Source of the DNA: Sphingobium chlorophenolicum
GTDB lineage: Bacteria > Pseudomonadota > Alphaproteobacteria > Sphingomonadales > Sphingomonadaceae
Direction of reading: 5' to 3'
Length of the DNA stretch: 64,000 nt
Assembly: GCF_000722875.1 (NCBI RefSeq)
Contig: NZ_JFHR01000018.1
Span: forward strand, 1 to 64,000
Below are positions 53,597 to 61,529 of this stretch, piece after piece. Position 1 is the stretch's first letter; every line of letters begins with the position of its first letter. The notes below the pieces were generated by a model, which was not told where the DNA came from, made no database searches, and saw only the letters and a list, made by a program, of their open reading frames with translations. The translations under genes and the position numbers were made by a program.

Positions 53597-53660
53597 GATA
53601 CAAATCCTAGTTTCGCTATCTCACAGAAGCGATATAGCACATATAGCAGAGATTGCGAGT
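53597..53660 (-). promoter_or_regulatory. Promoter/operator region of the RES module
   Basis: AT-rich patch with tandem TGCTATAT/GTGCTATAT units (on the minus strand) followed by TCGCT...AGCGA symmetry. Such short direct and inverted repeats just before an antitoxin gene usually bind the toxin-antitoxin complex. Confidence 0.45.
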
Positions 53661-53706
53661 CCGAGCGATAAAAAAGGGAGGCTCTCGCAACGATCGATCC
53701 GCTCGG

Positions 53707-54036
53707 TCAGTGGATGGAGCCGAACAGGCTGCGCTTGGCCGACGCCTGGTGCCTGCCGTCCTTGATTCCGGCAGTCGCACGCATGTCCTCGGCGAGTTGA
53801 TCGGCAAGCCCCGCAGGGACGATGGCGTGCGGCGAGACGATATCGATCACGGCCTCGACAGAAAGAAGCTCGCCCGGTTCGGTGCCGATCCAGATAAGCG
53901 CCTCACCTTCCTCAGGTTCGTCCTCAGTGACGAAGAAGACCTGAGCGAAAAAGGTCTGGAGCGAGCGATCCCAACCCACCGTCGCCCGGACGACATGGGG
54001 TTGATCGGCTCTGGGCTGGAGATCGTGGCGGCTCAT
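53707..54036 (-). CDS. Small hypothetical protein
   Basis: 109 aa, beta-rich N-terminal half (SLQTFFAQVFFVTEDEPEEG, ALIWIGTEPGELLSVEAVID), then a helical end. ATG 54036 overlaps the upstream stop (ATGA) and has AAGGA seven bases upstream. Middle gene of a coupled three-gene run. No family recognised. Confidence 0.7.
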   Translation of the reverse strand: MSRHDLQPRADQPHVVRATVGWDRSLQTFFAQVFFVTEDEPEEGEALIWIGTEPGELLSVEAVIDIVSPHAIVPAGLADQLAEDMRATAGIKDGRHQASAKRSLFGSIH

Positions 54037-54227
54037 GACGCGGTCCTTCGTATCCTGTGCTGGACATGGCGCGCGGCGCCCTCGGCGCTGCTGATCGCCT
54101 TGCCCGCGGCCGAGGCGGCCTGACGGGCGCCGGCCTGACGGAGCAGGGTACGAGCTTCGCGCAGTCGCTCAACGGCAATTGCGATGGCCTGCCCATGTTC
54201 GGGCGTAGCCGGCGTGATCCGACGCAT
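54033..54227 (-). CDS. Very small hypothetical protein
   Basis: 64 aa, Arg/Ala-rich helix (AIAIAVERLREARTLLRQAG). ATG 54227 has GGAG seven bases upstream. Overlaps the next gene by four bases, so it is co-translated. Typical small backbone protein; function unknown. Confidence 0.6.
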   Translation of the reverse strand: MRRITPATPEHGQAIAIAVERLREARTLLRQAGARQAASAAGKAISSAEGAARHVQHRIRRTAS

Positions 54228-54269
54228 GGGATTTCTCCGGACGTTGCGGGTGGATGGAAGGCAGGAGAG

Positions 54270-54620
54270 CTAATCGTCCTGCGGCAGCATGATGGTGAGG
54301 ACGCGGGTCGTGACGCTCGGATCTGCGGGGTTTTCCGAGCCCCATTCGAGCGAGGCGTCATAGTAATCGATGACGAAACGCACCTGCTGGCGCCGGATCG
54401 TGAACTCTCCGCGCGAACGCTCGGCGCCATCCTCGGGCCTGAAGCTGTAGTGGCGGACCGCAGCGAGCACTTCGGCCTGGGCGGCGATCTCAGCGAGGCG
54501 ATCTGCCCCGTCAGCTAGGGCAGCCAGGCACGTCGATGTGATGACGATTCGAGCGGTCGGATCGCGGCCGGCACGACATAGGTCGTTGAGCTGCGCGATG
54601 CGGATTGTCTGGTCGGTCAT
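54270..54620 (-). CDS. DUF3768 family protein
   Basis: 116 aa. DUF3768 signature: QTIRIAQLNDLCRAG at the start, RFVIDYYDASLEWGSENPAD and TTRVLTIMLPQDD at the end. ATG 54620 overlaps the stop of the PP-loop gene upstream (ATGA). Common single-domain protein of alphaproteobacterial plasmids; unknown role. Confidence 0.9.
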   Translation of the reverse strand: MTDQTIRIAQLNDLCRAGRDPTARIVITSTCLAALADGADRLAEIAAQAEVLAAVRHYSFRPEDGAERSRGEFTIRRQQVRFVIDYYDASLEWGSENPADPSVTTRVLTIMLPQDD

Positions 54621-55567
54621 GCGGCTTCCTTCAGTCCGGCGTTGAAGCTGTCGATCCAGGCCTCCATGGTCGGGCGCTCGGCGAGCGGGACGATACCGGC
54701 AGCGTCCTGGAAGCGGATGAGGTCGGTCGGCGCGTCGCGTTGGATCGACGCGATCTCGGCCTCGGGGAGCAGCAGCTCCGCGCGGATGAAGTCGGTGATT
54801 CTGCCCGGCTTGGTCTTGGTCGAGCGACGCCACAGGCCTTCGACCGTGCGAAGCCGTGGCGCTGCCCGGGCCTCGATGAGGACAATGAGACGCAGACACC
54901 AGGATGGGAGCGCCCGAACCTCGTCGGGCCGGATCGCGCCGCAGAAGAAGCAGCTCGATTTGGGCGGGACCGGCAGGCCGGCCGCCACGATCCGGGCGAT
55001 GCAGCGGTCCCGCGTCCAACCCCAGTCCCGCAGCGGGCACCGGCAGTCGAACAAGGGATCGTCGATCGTCGCTGCATGGGCGTATCGGCGGCTATCCGCC
55101 GGCGAGGCATCATAGCCTATGAGACGGATGACCTTTTGCCCACGCGCCCATGCGGCCTGGGCCGGTGCCCATCGCTTCAGGAAGGCGTCCTGCGGCGCGA
55201 CCTTCCATTTGAGCGAGCAGCTATGACGGCCCATGCTGATGCTTGGTAGCGTCGCATTGGTAAGGACGTTCGACAGGATCGAGTAATATGGCGGCCAGTG
55301 CTTGAACCGGCGAGGAACGTAGCGGACCACTTCGTAGGGGATGCCGCGCGCCTCCATCCAGGCGGCCATGACCTTCTGATATTCGTAGGTTTCGGGCTTT
55401 TCTGCTCCCGGGTCCGCGGAGAGAACAAGGTCGGGCGCCTCGCCCCTTGCCTCCAGTTCGACCAGCAGCGCGGTCGAGTCCACACCGATCCCGTAAGCTA
55501 GGACCACGGGCGGCGGGGCACCGGCGAGAATGCTGTCGACCATGCGTGGCAATGGAGAGGTGCTCAT
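54617..55567 (-). CDS. PP-loop ATPase, PAPS-reductase-like (copy A)
   Basis: 316 aa. PP-loop AYGIGVDSTALL at residues 24-35: the SGGxDS Ser-Gly pair is changed to G-I-G, but Asp-Ser is kept. Later CSLKWKVAPQDAF and SCFFCGAIRPDE give Cys residues in the usual positions of PAPS-reductase-like ATPases. These enzymes activate sulphur or adenylate tRNA/DNA. ATG 55567 has GAGG six bases upstream. Coupled to DUF3768 downstream. A second, diverged copy lies upstream at 55745. Confidence 0.85.
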   Translation of the reverse strand: MSTSPLPRMVDSILAGAPPPVVLAYGIGVDSTALLVELEARGEAPDLVLSADPGAEKPETYEYQKVMAAWMEARGIPYEVVRYVPRRFKHWPPYYSILSNVLTNATLPSISMGRHSCSLKWKVAPQDAFLKRWAPAQAAWARGQKVIRLIGYDASPADSRRYAHAATIDDPLFDCRCPLRDWGWTRDRCIARIVAAGLPVPPKSSCFFCGAIRPDEVRALPSWCLRLIVLIEARAAPRLRTVEGLWRRSTKTKPGRITDFIRAELLLPEAEIASIQRDAPTDLIRFQDAAGIVPLAERPTMEAWIDSFNAGLKEAA

Positions 55568-55601
55568 CGGGGCCTCGAACTCGAACGCGGTCGGTCACCG
55601 C

Positions 55602-55627
55602 ATCCCACTCGATCCCCCCTCCCCTTT
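55602..55627 (-). repeat. Recurrent leader elements, copy 3
   Basis: Box ATCCCACTCGAT (55602-55613) directly followed by CCCCCCTCCCCTTT (55614-55627), 35-60 bases before ATG 55567. Same pair of elements precedes the genes starting at 57532 and 58472. Confidence 0.55.
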
Positions 55628-55744
55628 CGTCGGTCGGCCTCGGCCGAGACAACCACCGGCGCCACCGGCTTCAACTGTTGAGACATGGCGCGATGGTGTT
55701 CGCAAGGTTGCGCGCCGCCGTCTCGTGGCGGCGGACAATGCGCG

Positions 55745-56866
55745 TCACAGGAGGTCTGAAAATCGCTCCATTATGGATGAAGCTGTCGGATAGAGGTCCG
55801 CCAGGCCGTGTCGGGCGAGGATCGGTCGCCGCGCCGTTGCGATGTCCTCGGCCTCGGAGCGGGTCGGCACGCGTGGAGGCCATCCTTTGACGTAGCGCAG
55901 CGTTGGCGGCATCATCGCTTCGAGCCTCCGGCGCTCAAGCTGGTCGGCCTTAGCGCGGGCGATATCAGCCCGCAGCGCTAATCCCAGAAGGTGGGGCGCG
56001 ACATCCGCCAGCCACCGTGCCGGTTGAAACGGGAACGTCGAACGAGCCTCGATGTCGACGAGCTCGCGATAGACCTCCGCGTTCGCCGGCGCCGATGCTG
56101 ACGCAGAGAGATCGTGCATCGAGGCAAAGATGCAGTACCGGCACGAAAGGCGCGTGGCCTGGTAGGCCGTATAGGCCTCATGGAGGAGCAGACCGAGGAT
56201 CTGATGGGCGCGAAAGACATCGCCACTCGTCCAGTCTGCGATGGGGTTCCAGACCATCATCACCGTCCCGTGTCGGTTTCCGGCCTTGGCGTGACGATGG
56301 TCTGCCTTGGAGATCGGTATCGCGGCGCGGTTGTGACTTTCGTCGCGTCGCAGGCCCAGCACGGACACGATCGTCTGTCCGCGCAGACGCTGCGCGATGG
56401 CGGGACCGATGACGGCCGATTTCATTTCGGACTGGCAAAACCGGAGCGAAGCGGACGACCAGGGACCGATGAGATTGTAGGTCTCCAGCGCCTCGTAGCG
56501 GCGCTTGCCGCTTTCGAAGCGCTGTAGCCAACGGTCCACCAGGTCGCCGGCTGACCGTCGGACAACTGTAAGCGGAACGCCTGCCTCTGCTGCGATGCGG
56601 TCGACGGTGGCCGAAGTGGTCGCCCACTCTGCCCGCCCAAGGTCGGCATGAACCGCCATTCTGCGATCACGCGAATGGCCAAGCCAGTCGAGGAAGAGAT
56701 TCACCGCTGACATTGCTGCGGTGGAATCCTTGCCTCCGGAGAGGTTGAAGACGACCCAGGCATCATTGACGATGGCTTCGACGATGTCGGGCGTGAGCGC
56801 GATGCCTGGCAACTCGGGCATAACGGAGTGCGCCCCTGCCGCGATAAGACGAGCGAGGTAGGTCAT
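55745..56866 (-). CDS. PP-loop ATPase, PAPS-reductase-like (copy B)
   Basis: 373 aa. Canonical PP-loop NLSGGKDSTAAMS at 41-53, then ETYNLIGPWSSASLRFCQSEMK, GLRRDES and LSCRYCIFASMHDLS with a Cys pair. Same family as DndC and phage-encoded PAPS-reductase-like proteins. 21 bases follow the stop of the upstream gene; its ribosome site is weak, so coupling is likely. With copy A it makes an unusual tandem of two diverged enzymes. Confidence 0.87.
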   Translation of the reverse strand: MTYLARLIAAGAHSVMPELPGIALTPDIVEAIVNDAWVVFNLSGGKDSTAAMSAVNLFLDWLGHSRDRRMAVHADLGRAEWATTSATVDRIAAEAGVPLTVVRRSAGDLVDRWLQRFESGKRRYEALETYNLIGPWSSASLRFCQSEMKSAVIGPAIAQRLRGQTIVSVLGLRRDESHNRAAIPISKADHRHAKAGNRHGTVMMVWNPIADWTSGDVFRAHQILGLLLHEAYTAYQATRLSCRYCIFASMHDLSASASAPANAEVYRELVDIEARSTFPFQPARWLADVAPHLLGLALRADIARAKADQLERRRLEAMMPPTLRYVKGWPPRVPTRSEAEDIATARRPILARHGLADLYPTASSIMERFSDLL

Positions 56867-56887
56867 GGCGGGATCCGGACGTTGAGG

Positions 56888-57532
56888 TCAGCCGAACAGG
56901 CGGGCGGAAGTGGCCGGCGCCGGTGAAAGACGAAGCTCGCGGCAAAGGCGCTCGGCGAAACGTTCGGGGGCCAGCAGTTCGTTGACCGAGGCCCAGCGAT
57001 TGCGATCGCCGAAGTGATCGTCGCGTCCTCTCACCCTGCGGAAGGCAACTTCGTGATCGGGGCCGAATGGGCCGAGGGACAGGCGGACCCAAACCTCCTC
57101 GCCGTGGAGCGTGATGTCGCCCGAAATGGCGACGCCGCCCTTGTCAGAGCGGACGTCATAGCTGCCTGGGTCGAGCTCCAGCGCCTCGGCGAGCCGCCGC
57201 ATCGCGTGGCGGCCCTCCTGGTGAAAGACACGCTTCGCGGCCTCGTCGTAGCTGACGCCCCGATAGGCGAGCGTGCGCAGAGCGGGGTTTTGGCGAATCT
57301 CGGCGATCTCATCCATGCACTTCCTGCGCAGCACCGTGTCCGCAGGCTGGCGTTCGCAGACGACGCCGAGATGTCGAGCCAGCAAGACAACCGCGGGATC
57401 GGTCTCGGGATCCTTGCCGGCGTTCCGACAATCGGTGATCGCGGCTTCTACGAGGTGTAGCGCTGCGGCGATCGTGGTGATGCCGCTGGTATCGAGCGCC
57501 TGCTGGTGGCGCATGGCGATGTCGTAGTGCAT
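56888..57532 (-). CDS. Hypothetical protein
   Basis: 214 aa. N-terminal helices (TTIAAALHLVEAAITD, VCERQPADTVLRRKC), then a beta-rich end (GVAISGDITLHGEEVWVRLS) and FAERLCRELRLS. ATG 57532 has GGAGGG eight bases upstream. Directly upstream of PP-loop copy B (21 bases), so may be functionally linked. No family recognised. Confidence 0.7.
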   Translation of the reverse strand: MHYDIAMRHQQALDTSGITTIAAALHLVEAAITDCRNAGKDPETDPAVVLLARHLGVVCERQPADTVLRRKCMDEIAEIRQNPALRTLAYRGVSYDEAAKRVFHQEGRHAMRRLAEALELDPGSYDVRSDKGGVAISGDITLHGEEVWVRLSLGPFGPDHEVAFRRVRGRDDHFGDRNRWASVNELLAPERFAERLCRELRLSPAPATSARLFG

Positions 57533-57560
57533 GGGGGTGGCCCTCCGGTTTCGAGCGCAA

Positions 57561-57591
57561 ATCCACTCGAGACGTCGGCCCCCCTCCTCTC
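57561..57591 (-). repeat. Recurrent leader elements with hairpin, copy 4
   Basis: Box ATCCACTCGA (57561-57570) and CCCCCCTCCTCTC (57579-57591). On the minus strand TCGAGTG-GATTTG-CGCTCGA can fold, with one G-U pair, next to the GGAGGG ribosome site. The copy at 58500 has the same hairpin with a C-G pair instead. Confidence 0.55.
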
Positions 57592-57631
57592 TTCCTTGAG
57601 TCGCTGGTCCGTGACCAGAACACGATCTGGT

Positions 57632-58141
57632 CTAGGCAGGATCAGTTCGATCAGCATCGGCCAGGTCAGCCTTGGCCATAAGTAGTTGGACGGCGCGCCG
57701 CAGACCGGCAGCTCCGGTCTCGTTGAGGAACTCGACACCAGCCTTGCGCGCGCGGATCGCAGACATGAGCGCCGCTGCGGGGCGGCCCTTGAGCGGGTAG
57801 GTGTAGACGTCCCCGTCCTCGATCGTGATGACGTGGGTGCGCAGGCGGCGACGGAGCAGCACCGTTTGTTCGGCCTCGTCCATCAGACGGGCAACCTCAT
57901 GCTCCATGTCGGGCTCGAAGGTATGGCCGTGAAACGTCCTGGTCGGCCGGTGGGCCCTGAGCCAGGCGTTGACGGCATGCTCAGTCAAGGCCCCCACCTG
58001 CCGGTAATCGTCGGCTGCGCCATGACCTCGATTGGAAGCCAGAAAGGCAAGAGCGCCGTCGATCCAGATTTCTGCGGTGTAGCAGGGCGTCTCGTCTGAG
58101 AGCGCTTTGATGATCTTGAGCTTGCGGAGTTCAATCAACAT
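57632..58141 (-). CDS. Hypothetical protein
   Basis: 169 aa. MLIELRKLKIIKALSDETPC then a beta region and YTYPLKGRPAAALMSAIRARK. ATG 58141 has GAGGAG seven bases upstream and overlaps the stop of the upstream gene by 11 bases. No domain recognised; typical backbone protein. Confidence 0.7.
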   Translation of the reverse strand: MLIELRKLKIIKALSDETPCYTAEIWIDGALAFLASNRGHGAADDYRQVGALTEHAVNAWLRAHRPTRTFHGHTFEPDMEHEVARLMDEAEQTVLLRRRLRTHVITIEDGDVYTYPLKGRPAAALMSAIRARKAGVEFLNETGAAGLRRAVQLLMAKADLADADRTDPA

Positions 58142-58472
58142 GGGGAGTCTCCTCGCAAGAAGATGCGGAGCTGCGTGCGCGAGCCGGTCCGATGGCCCTG
58201 GCTATGTGTCCGGCGTAAACGGCACAGACTGCCCAGTAGGCGGCGATCGGCGGTTTGCGTCGTCGCCAGCTGTGGTCCGCGCGCAGGCGCGCATCGCTCT
58301 GCACGTCGAGAAGGATGTCCCGGAGCGCGAGGCGAGCCTCGGGCGGCAGAGCGCGAAGCCGTCCGACTGACGGCAGAGTTAGGATAGGGTTGCGAACCTC
58401 GCCCCTGGATGAGCGCGCGACGGCGGTCGCGCGCCGGTCGTGCTCATCAGGTCGATCAAGGAATCGGTGCAT
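58131..58472 (-). CDS. Hypothetical protein
   Basis: 113 aa, Arg-rich, helical (LPPEARLALRDILLDVQSDARL). ATG 58472 has GGAGGG six bases upstream; upstream in-frame codons run through the leader hairpin and are excluded. Overlaps the next gene by 11 bases. Function unknown. Confidence 0.65.
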   Translation of the reverse strand: MHRFLDRPDEHDRRATAVARSSRGEVRNPILTLPSVGRLRALPPEARLALRDILLDVQSDARLRADHSWRRRKPPIAAYWAVCAVYAGHIARAIGPARARSSASSCEETPHVD

Positions 58473-58499
58473 TGGGTAGCCCTCCGCTCTCGAGCGAAA

Positions 58500-58533
58500 A
58501 TCCGCTCGATCGGCCGGCACCCCCCTCCCCTTT
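58500..58533 (-). repeat. Recurrent leader elements with hairpin, copy 5
   Basis: Box ATCCGCTCGAT (58500-58510) and CCCCCCTCCCCTTT (58520-58533). On the minus strand TCGAGCG-GATTTT-CGCTCGA is a perfect 7-bp hairpin upstream of the GGAGGG ribosome site of the gene starting at 58472. Confidence 0.55.
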
Positions 58534-58542
58534 CTCAGCCGA

Positions 58543-59553
58543 TCAGGCGGCGACGCGATCTCGGTAGATGTCGGCCGCCCATTGCTCGATCCAGGGCAGC
58601 GTCAGCTCGTTATGGTCGAGGTCACCCGACTCGATGAGTGCGCGGATCTCGGAGCGGGCCTGTGCGATCGCGGCCTCCCAGGGATCGCCCGGAACGTCGC
58701 TGCCCTGGCCGCGCGCGATCGATGGCAATCGCCGGGGCGGCTGCGAAAGGCGGTCCTGCTGAGCCGCGATCCATTGCTCGAGATGCTGCGCGACGAAGGA
58801 ATCGGTCTTCGCGACGCCGGCCTTTCGGGCCGATTGGCGGGCGCGGATGCCATAGGCCTGGCTGTCGATCGAGGCGACGCGATGCGCGAAGGGCAGGAGG
58901 AAAGGGAGCGCGGCACCCTTGGCGCCGAAGACGTGGAGGCGCACGCCGGCGGGCAGGACCTGGTCGAGATGGTCGATCACCGCAATGAGCCCCTCGGGCC
59001 CGTGAACATGCCGGCGACACATGCTGCCGACGCCGATCAAAGCGCCGGGCTTGAGGCTCCGCCAGAGAGCGTCGAGGCAGCGCTCATAGTCCTCGGGAAG
59101 GCGCCCCTGAATGACGGGCATGAGCGTATCGGCGATTCCATGGTCCTCGGCCAGGCGGCGGCAGTCGCGGTTGGCGCGGATGGTGCGAGAGATGCGGTCG
59201 AAGACCTCTTCGCGATCGCGCGCGATCTCGGCCTCGACGCAATAGTCCGCGCTGGCCCACCAGCGGAACGGATGGGCGGCGGCGAGTTCGACGTAATCGG
59301 CGAGCGTCCAGGGGAACCCGCCATACCGCGCGGCCGCGACGAAGCCGGCCGAGTCGAGGCAGAGCGCCGGGAGGCCTTGGGCATTGCCGAGCTGGTGGAT
59401 TCGCCACCCACACCATTCGCGCCAGCCCCGACGGTCGGTCCAGCGGGATAGGGCATTGGCGGAGATCAGGGCTGGCTGGCCGATGGCCTTCGCTCGGGCG
59501 AGGATCGGACCATCTCCGAGATGCGGGAGACCGACGATGATTTCGATCGACAT
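58543..59553 (-). CDS. TGT-like transglycosylase, DpdA type
   Basis: 336 aa from ATG 59553 (GAGGAG nine bases upstream). TGT-family landmarks in order: LCLDSAGF (Asp67, substrate-binding aspartate of DSGGF in TGT), PVIQGRLPEDYERC (Gln149-Gly150), GVGSMC (174-178), HVFGAKG and VASIDSQAYGIRARQ (Asp230-Ser231, Arg237; the D-S-x-x-Y...AR of archaeal TGT/DpdA where the nucleophile lies). DpdA enzymes exchange guanine in DNA for a 7-deazaguanine. No zinc-binding cluster is evident, as in DpdA. Last gene of its strand; divergent from the gene at 59634. Confidence 0.7.
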   Translation of the reverse strand: MSIEIIVGLPHLGDGPILARAKAIGQPALISANALSRWTDRRGWREWCGWRIHQLGNAQGLPALCLDSAGFVAAARYGGFPWTLADYVELAAAHPFRWWASADYCVEAEIARDREEVFDRISRTIRANRDCRRLAEDHGIADTLMPVIQGRLPEDYERCLDALWRSLKPGALIGVGSMCRRHVHGPEGLIAVIDHLDQVLPAGVRLHVFGAKGAALPFLLPFAHRVASIDSQAYGIRARQSARKAGVAKTDSFVAQHLEQWIAAQQDRLSQPPRRLPSIARGQGSDVPGDPWEAAIAQARSEIRALIESGDLDHNELTLPWIEQWAADIYRDRVAA

Positions 59554-59633
59554 GAGAAAGTGCTCCTCACCGCAGTCTCGCGGTTGACGGGTCCAGATGT
59601 TCACGTTACGTTCCGTGGCGCAGGAGAATTGCC

Positions 59634-60122
59634 ATGACGACCAGCCCGTTCCGCGACCGTTTCGATTTCGACATCACGCTGCGCGACGCTGCGTTGGACG
59701 TGGAGAACCGGCCGACCCGCCGGATGATCGCAAACGCGTCGATTGGGATGGACGTCGAGGACGCCTATTATTCGGTGCGCGAGCTGCGCGAGGCGGTGAA
59801 CTGGGTTCACGAGGGCGAGGCGTCCGGCAAGGCGAAGCTCGCCGGCATCCTCGCCAATGATGGGGCTGACGATTTCCAGCGTTGTATCTATTTCTGCCTC
59901 GCTGGGCGCGGCGTGGTCGCGATGCTCGACGATCTCGAATGGCTCGAAGATTTGCTCGAGCGGCGGGGCCGGGTGGCGGGGGAACAGAAGCGGCTGAAAG
60001 GCTCGTGGATGCCGCTGGCGAACCCTTATGTGGCCGACGCGCCCGACGGTCCGATGATCAGGCTGGACAGCGACTTCGTGCAGGGTCCGTCTTGGTGGGC
60101 AGATCCCAGTCTAACGGCCTGA
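59634..60122 (+). CDS. Hypothetical protein
   Basis: 162 aa, soluble and acidic, MTTSPFRDRFDFDITLRDA, DVEDAYYSVRELREAVNWV and WLEDLLERRGRVAGE. ATG 59634 has AGGAG seven bases upstream. Divergent from the TGT-like gene with an 80-base shared upstream region. No domain recognised. Confidence 0.7.
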   Translation: MTTSPFRDRFDFDITLRDAALDVENRPTRRMIANASIGMDVEDAYYSVRELREAVNWVHEGEASGKAKLAGILANDGADDFQRCIYFCLAGRGVVAMLDDLEWLEDLLERRGRVAGEQKRLKGSWMPLANPYVADAPDGPMIRLDSDFVQGPSWWADPSLTA

Positions 60123-60140
60123 CGCCATAAGGCGGAGCCG

Positions 60141-60647
60141 TCACCGCTCGCAGCGCAGGCGCTCGCCTTGGCGCCACCGCGAGGGCTCAAGCCATCTTCC
60201 GGTGAAGGCCCCTGCCCTCGCGGCCTTGGCCTGCGCGAAAGCCGATTGATATCGTGCCGCACGCTGCGGGTCGCTCCGCAGATATTGGACCGCAGGGACG
60301 GCGAGGCCGGCACGAATCATCCGCTCGCCCAGATCCCGACCATCGACGGTCACGGTTGCGACGGGGCGACCGTAACTGGACGATGGTGTCAGTTTGATCG
60401 TCGCCGTCTTTGATCGCAGAGCGCTGGCGGCGAAATCCTGCGCGACCTTGCCGCACTGCCAGCAGCCCGACACCCTCTGGCAGAGCTGACGGCGCTCGAA
60501 GGCGTCGACCCCCAGCAGCCGGAAATCGACGGCGACGGTGTCCCCGTCGAGCGCCCGGGCCTGCGCGTCGAAAGTCTGTGGCCTCGCGGGGGCGACCGGC
60601 GCGGCGGACGATAGGGCCACCAAGGTCATGAGCAGGACGGCCCGCAT
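60141..60647 (-). CDS. Secreted thermonuclease (SNase-like)
   Basis: 168 aa. N-terminal signal peptide (MRAVLLMTLVALSSAAPVAPA), then SNase fold: LDGDTVAVDFRLLGVDAFERRQ (Arg, Asp, Glu), SSSYGRPVATVTVDGRDL (second Arg) and helical end. Cuts DNA/RNA extracytoplasmically with Ca. Plasmid-borne relatives may help clear DNA at the cell surface. ATG 60647 is chosen to start at the signal; overlaps the stop of the 66-aa gene by one base (TGATG). Confidence 0.88.
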   Translation of the reverse strand: MRAVLLMTLVALSSAAPVAPARPQTFDAQARALDGDTVAVDFRLLGVDAFERRQLCQRVSGCWQCGKVAQDFAASALRSKTATIKLTPSSSYGRPVATVTVDGRDLGERMIRAGLAVPAVQYLRSDPQRAARYQSAFAQAKAARAGAFTGRWLEPSRWRQGERLRCER

Positions 60648-60847
60648 CAGAGGACCATCTCCACCTCGACCAGGTCGGTCGCCGATGGGCAAGTGCAGAC
60701 GCGGAAGGGCTGCAGGGGATTGGCGGTGCGCACGATGCGGAGCGGTTCGGGCCGCTCATCGAACAGCCGGGAGGCGACGCGATTGGCGTTCTCGCGGCTG
60801 CAGAGCAGCAACCGTTTGGGCGAAAGCCCGGGAAGATGAGCGAACAT
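60647..60847 (-). CDS. Small hypothetical protein
   Basis: 66 aa. MFAHLPGLSPKRLLLCSRENANRV... resembles an Arg-rich binder. ATG 60847 has AAGGAG six bases upstream. Coupled to the nuclease gene. No family recognised. Confidence 0.6.
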   Translation of the reverse strand: MFAHLPGLSPKRLLLCSRENANRVASRLFDERPEPLRIVRTANPLQPFRVCTCPSATDLVEVEMVL

Positions 60848-60889
60848 GTGGGCTCCTTGGTGCTGGAAACCAGATACAGGCTGGGCCGA

Positions 60890-61498
60890 TCAGGCAAAGA
60901 TCGTCTTATGGACTTTGGTCACGGGGACCACCTGCCAGGGCAGATCCATGAAGCCGGCGATACGGTATCGAAGGCTGGTCTCGGGGTCGCGCAGCGACAG
61001 CCGGCGACCGCGCTTCTCGACAATGAACTCCGATCCTATGTGCCCATCGACGAATTTGACCGGCGTCTCGAGCCTGACGCGATCGCCATGCTCGAGCTTG
61101 CGCGCGCGGCGCGCGAGCCGGGCGCGGCAGCGCTGACGCCAGCCCTGGGCATATTCGTTGTCGGTCGGACTGAGGAGATCGAGGATGCTGCCGGGGCAGT
61201 CGTCCTCACAAGGCCCCATGGATTCCTCCATATCCTTGTACCCGAAATTCTCGCCGGTCTTGCTCTTGGGGCACCAAAGGACCTTGCAGACGATCGCGAA
61301 GGTTTCGCCGCCGACGCCGTTCGTCATGACCTGGGCAGCGGCGTAATAGGTGCGGTTCTGGGGGCAGGACGAGGCGAGAACCCTTAGTGCCTTGGTGCCG
61401 CCCGCGACGTCTCGCGTGTAGGTGAACTGCGCGTCGAGATAGGCCTTGGCGGTCGGATGTCCGCCCATTGAGGTGAACGGCATGGTGAGCCATCCCAT
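60890..61498 (-). CDS. Plasmid-conserved protein (DUF6927-like)
   Basis: 202 aa. MGWLTMPFTSMGGHPTAKAYL, SSCPQNRTYYAAAQVM, CKVLWCPKSKTGENFGYKDM and ESMGPCEDDCPGSILDLLSP: Cys- and Trp-containing, followed by a basic C-terminus. I recall this family beside ArdC on plasmids; its name is from memory. ATG 61498 has AAGGAG eight bases upstream. 31 bases past the ardC stop, so co-transcribed with it. The residues upstream in-frame are low complexity and excluded. Confidence 0.8.
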   Translation of the reverse strand: MGWLTMPFTSMGGHPTAKAYLDAQFTYTRDVAGGTKALRVLASSCPQNRTYYAAAQVMTNGVGGETFAIVCKVLWCPKSKTGENFGYKDMEESMGPCEDDCPGSILDLLSPTDNEYAQGWRQRCRARLARRARKLEHGDRVRLETPVKFVDGHIGSEFIVEKRGRRLSLRDPETSLRYRIAGFMDLPWQVVPVTKVHKTIFA

Positions 61499-61529
61499 CG
61501 CTAGTCTCCTTGTCAAAGAGGAAGGGGGG

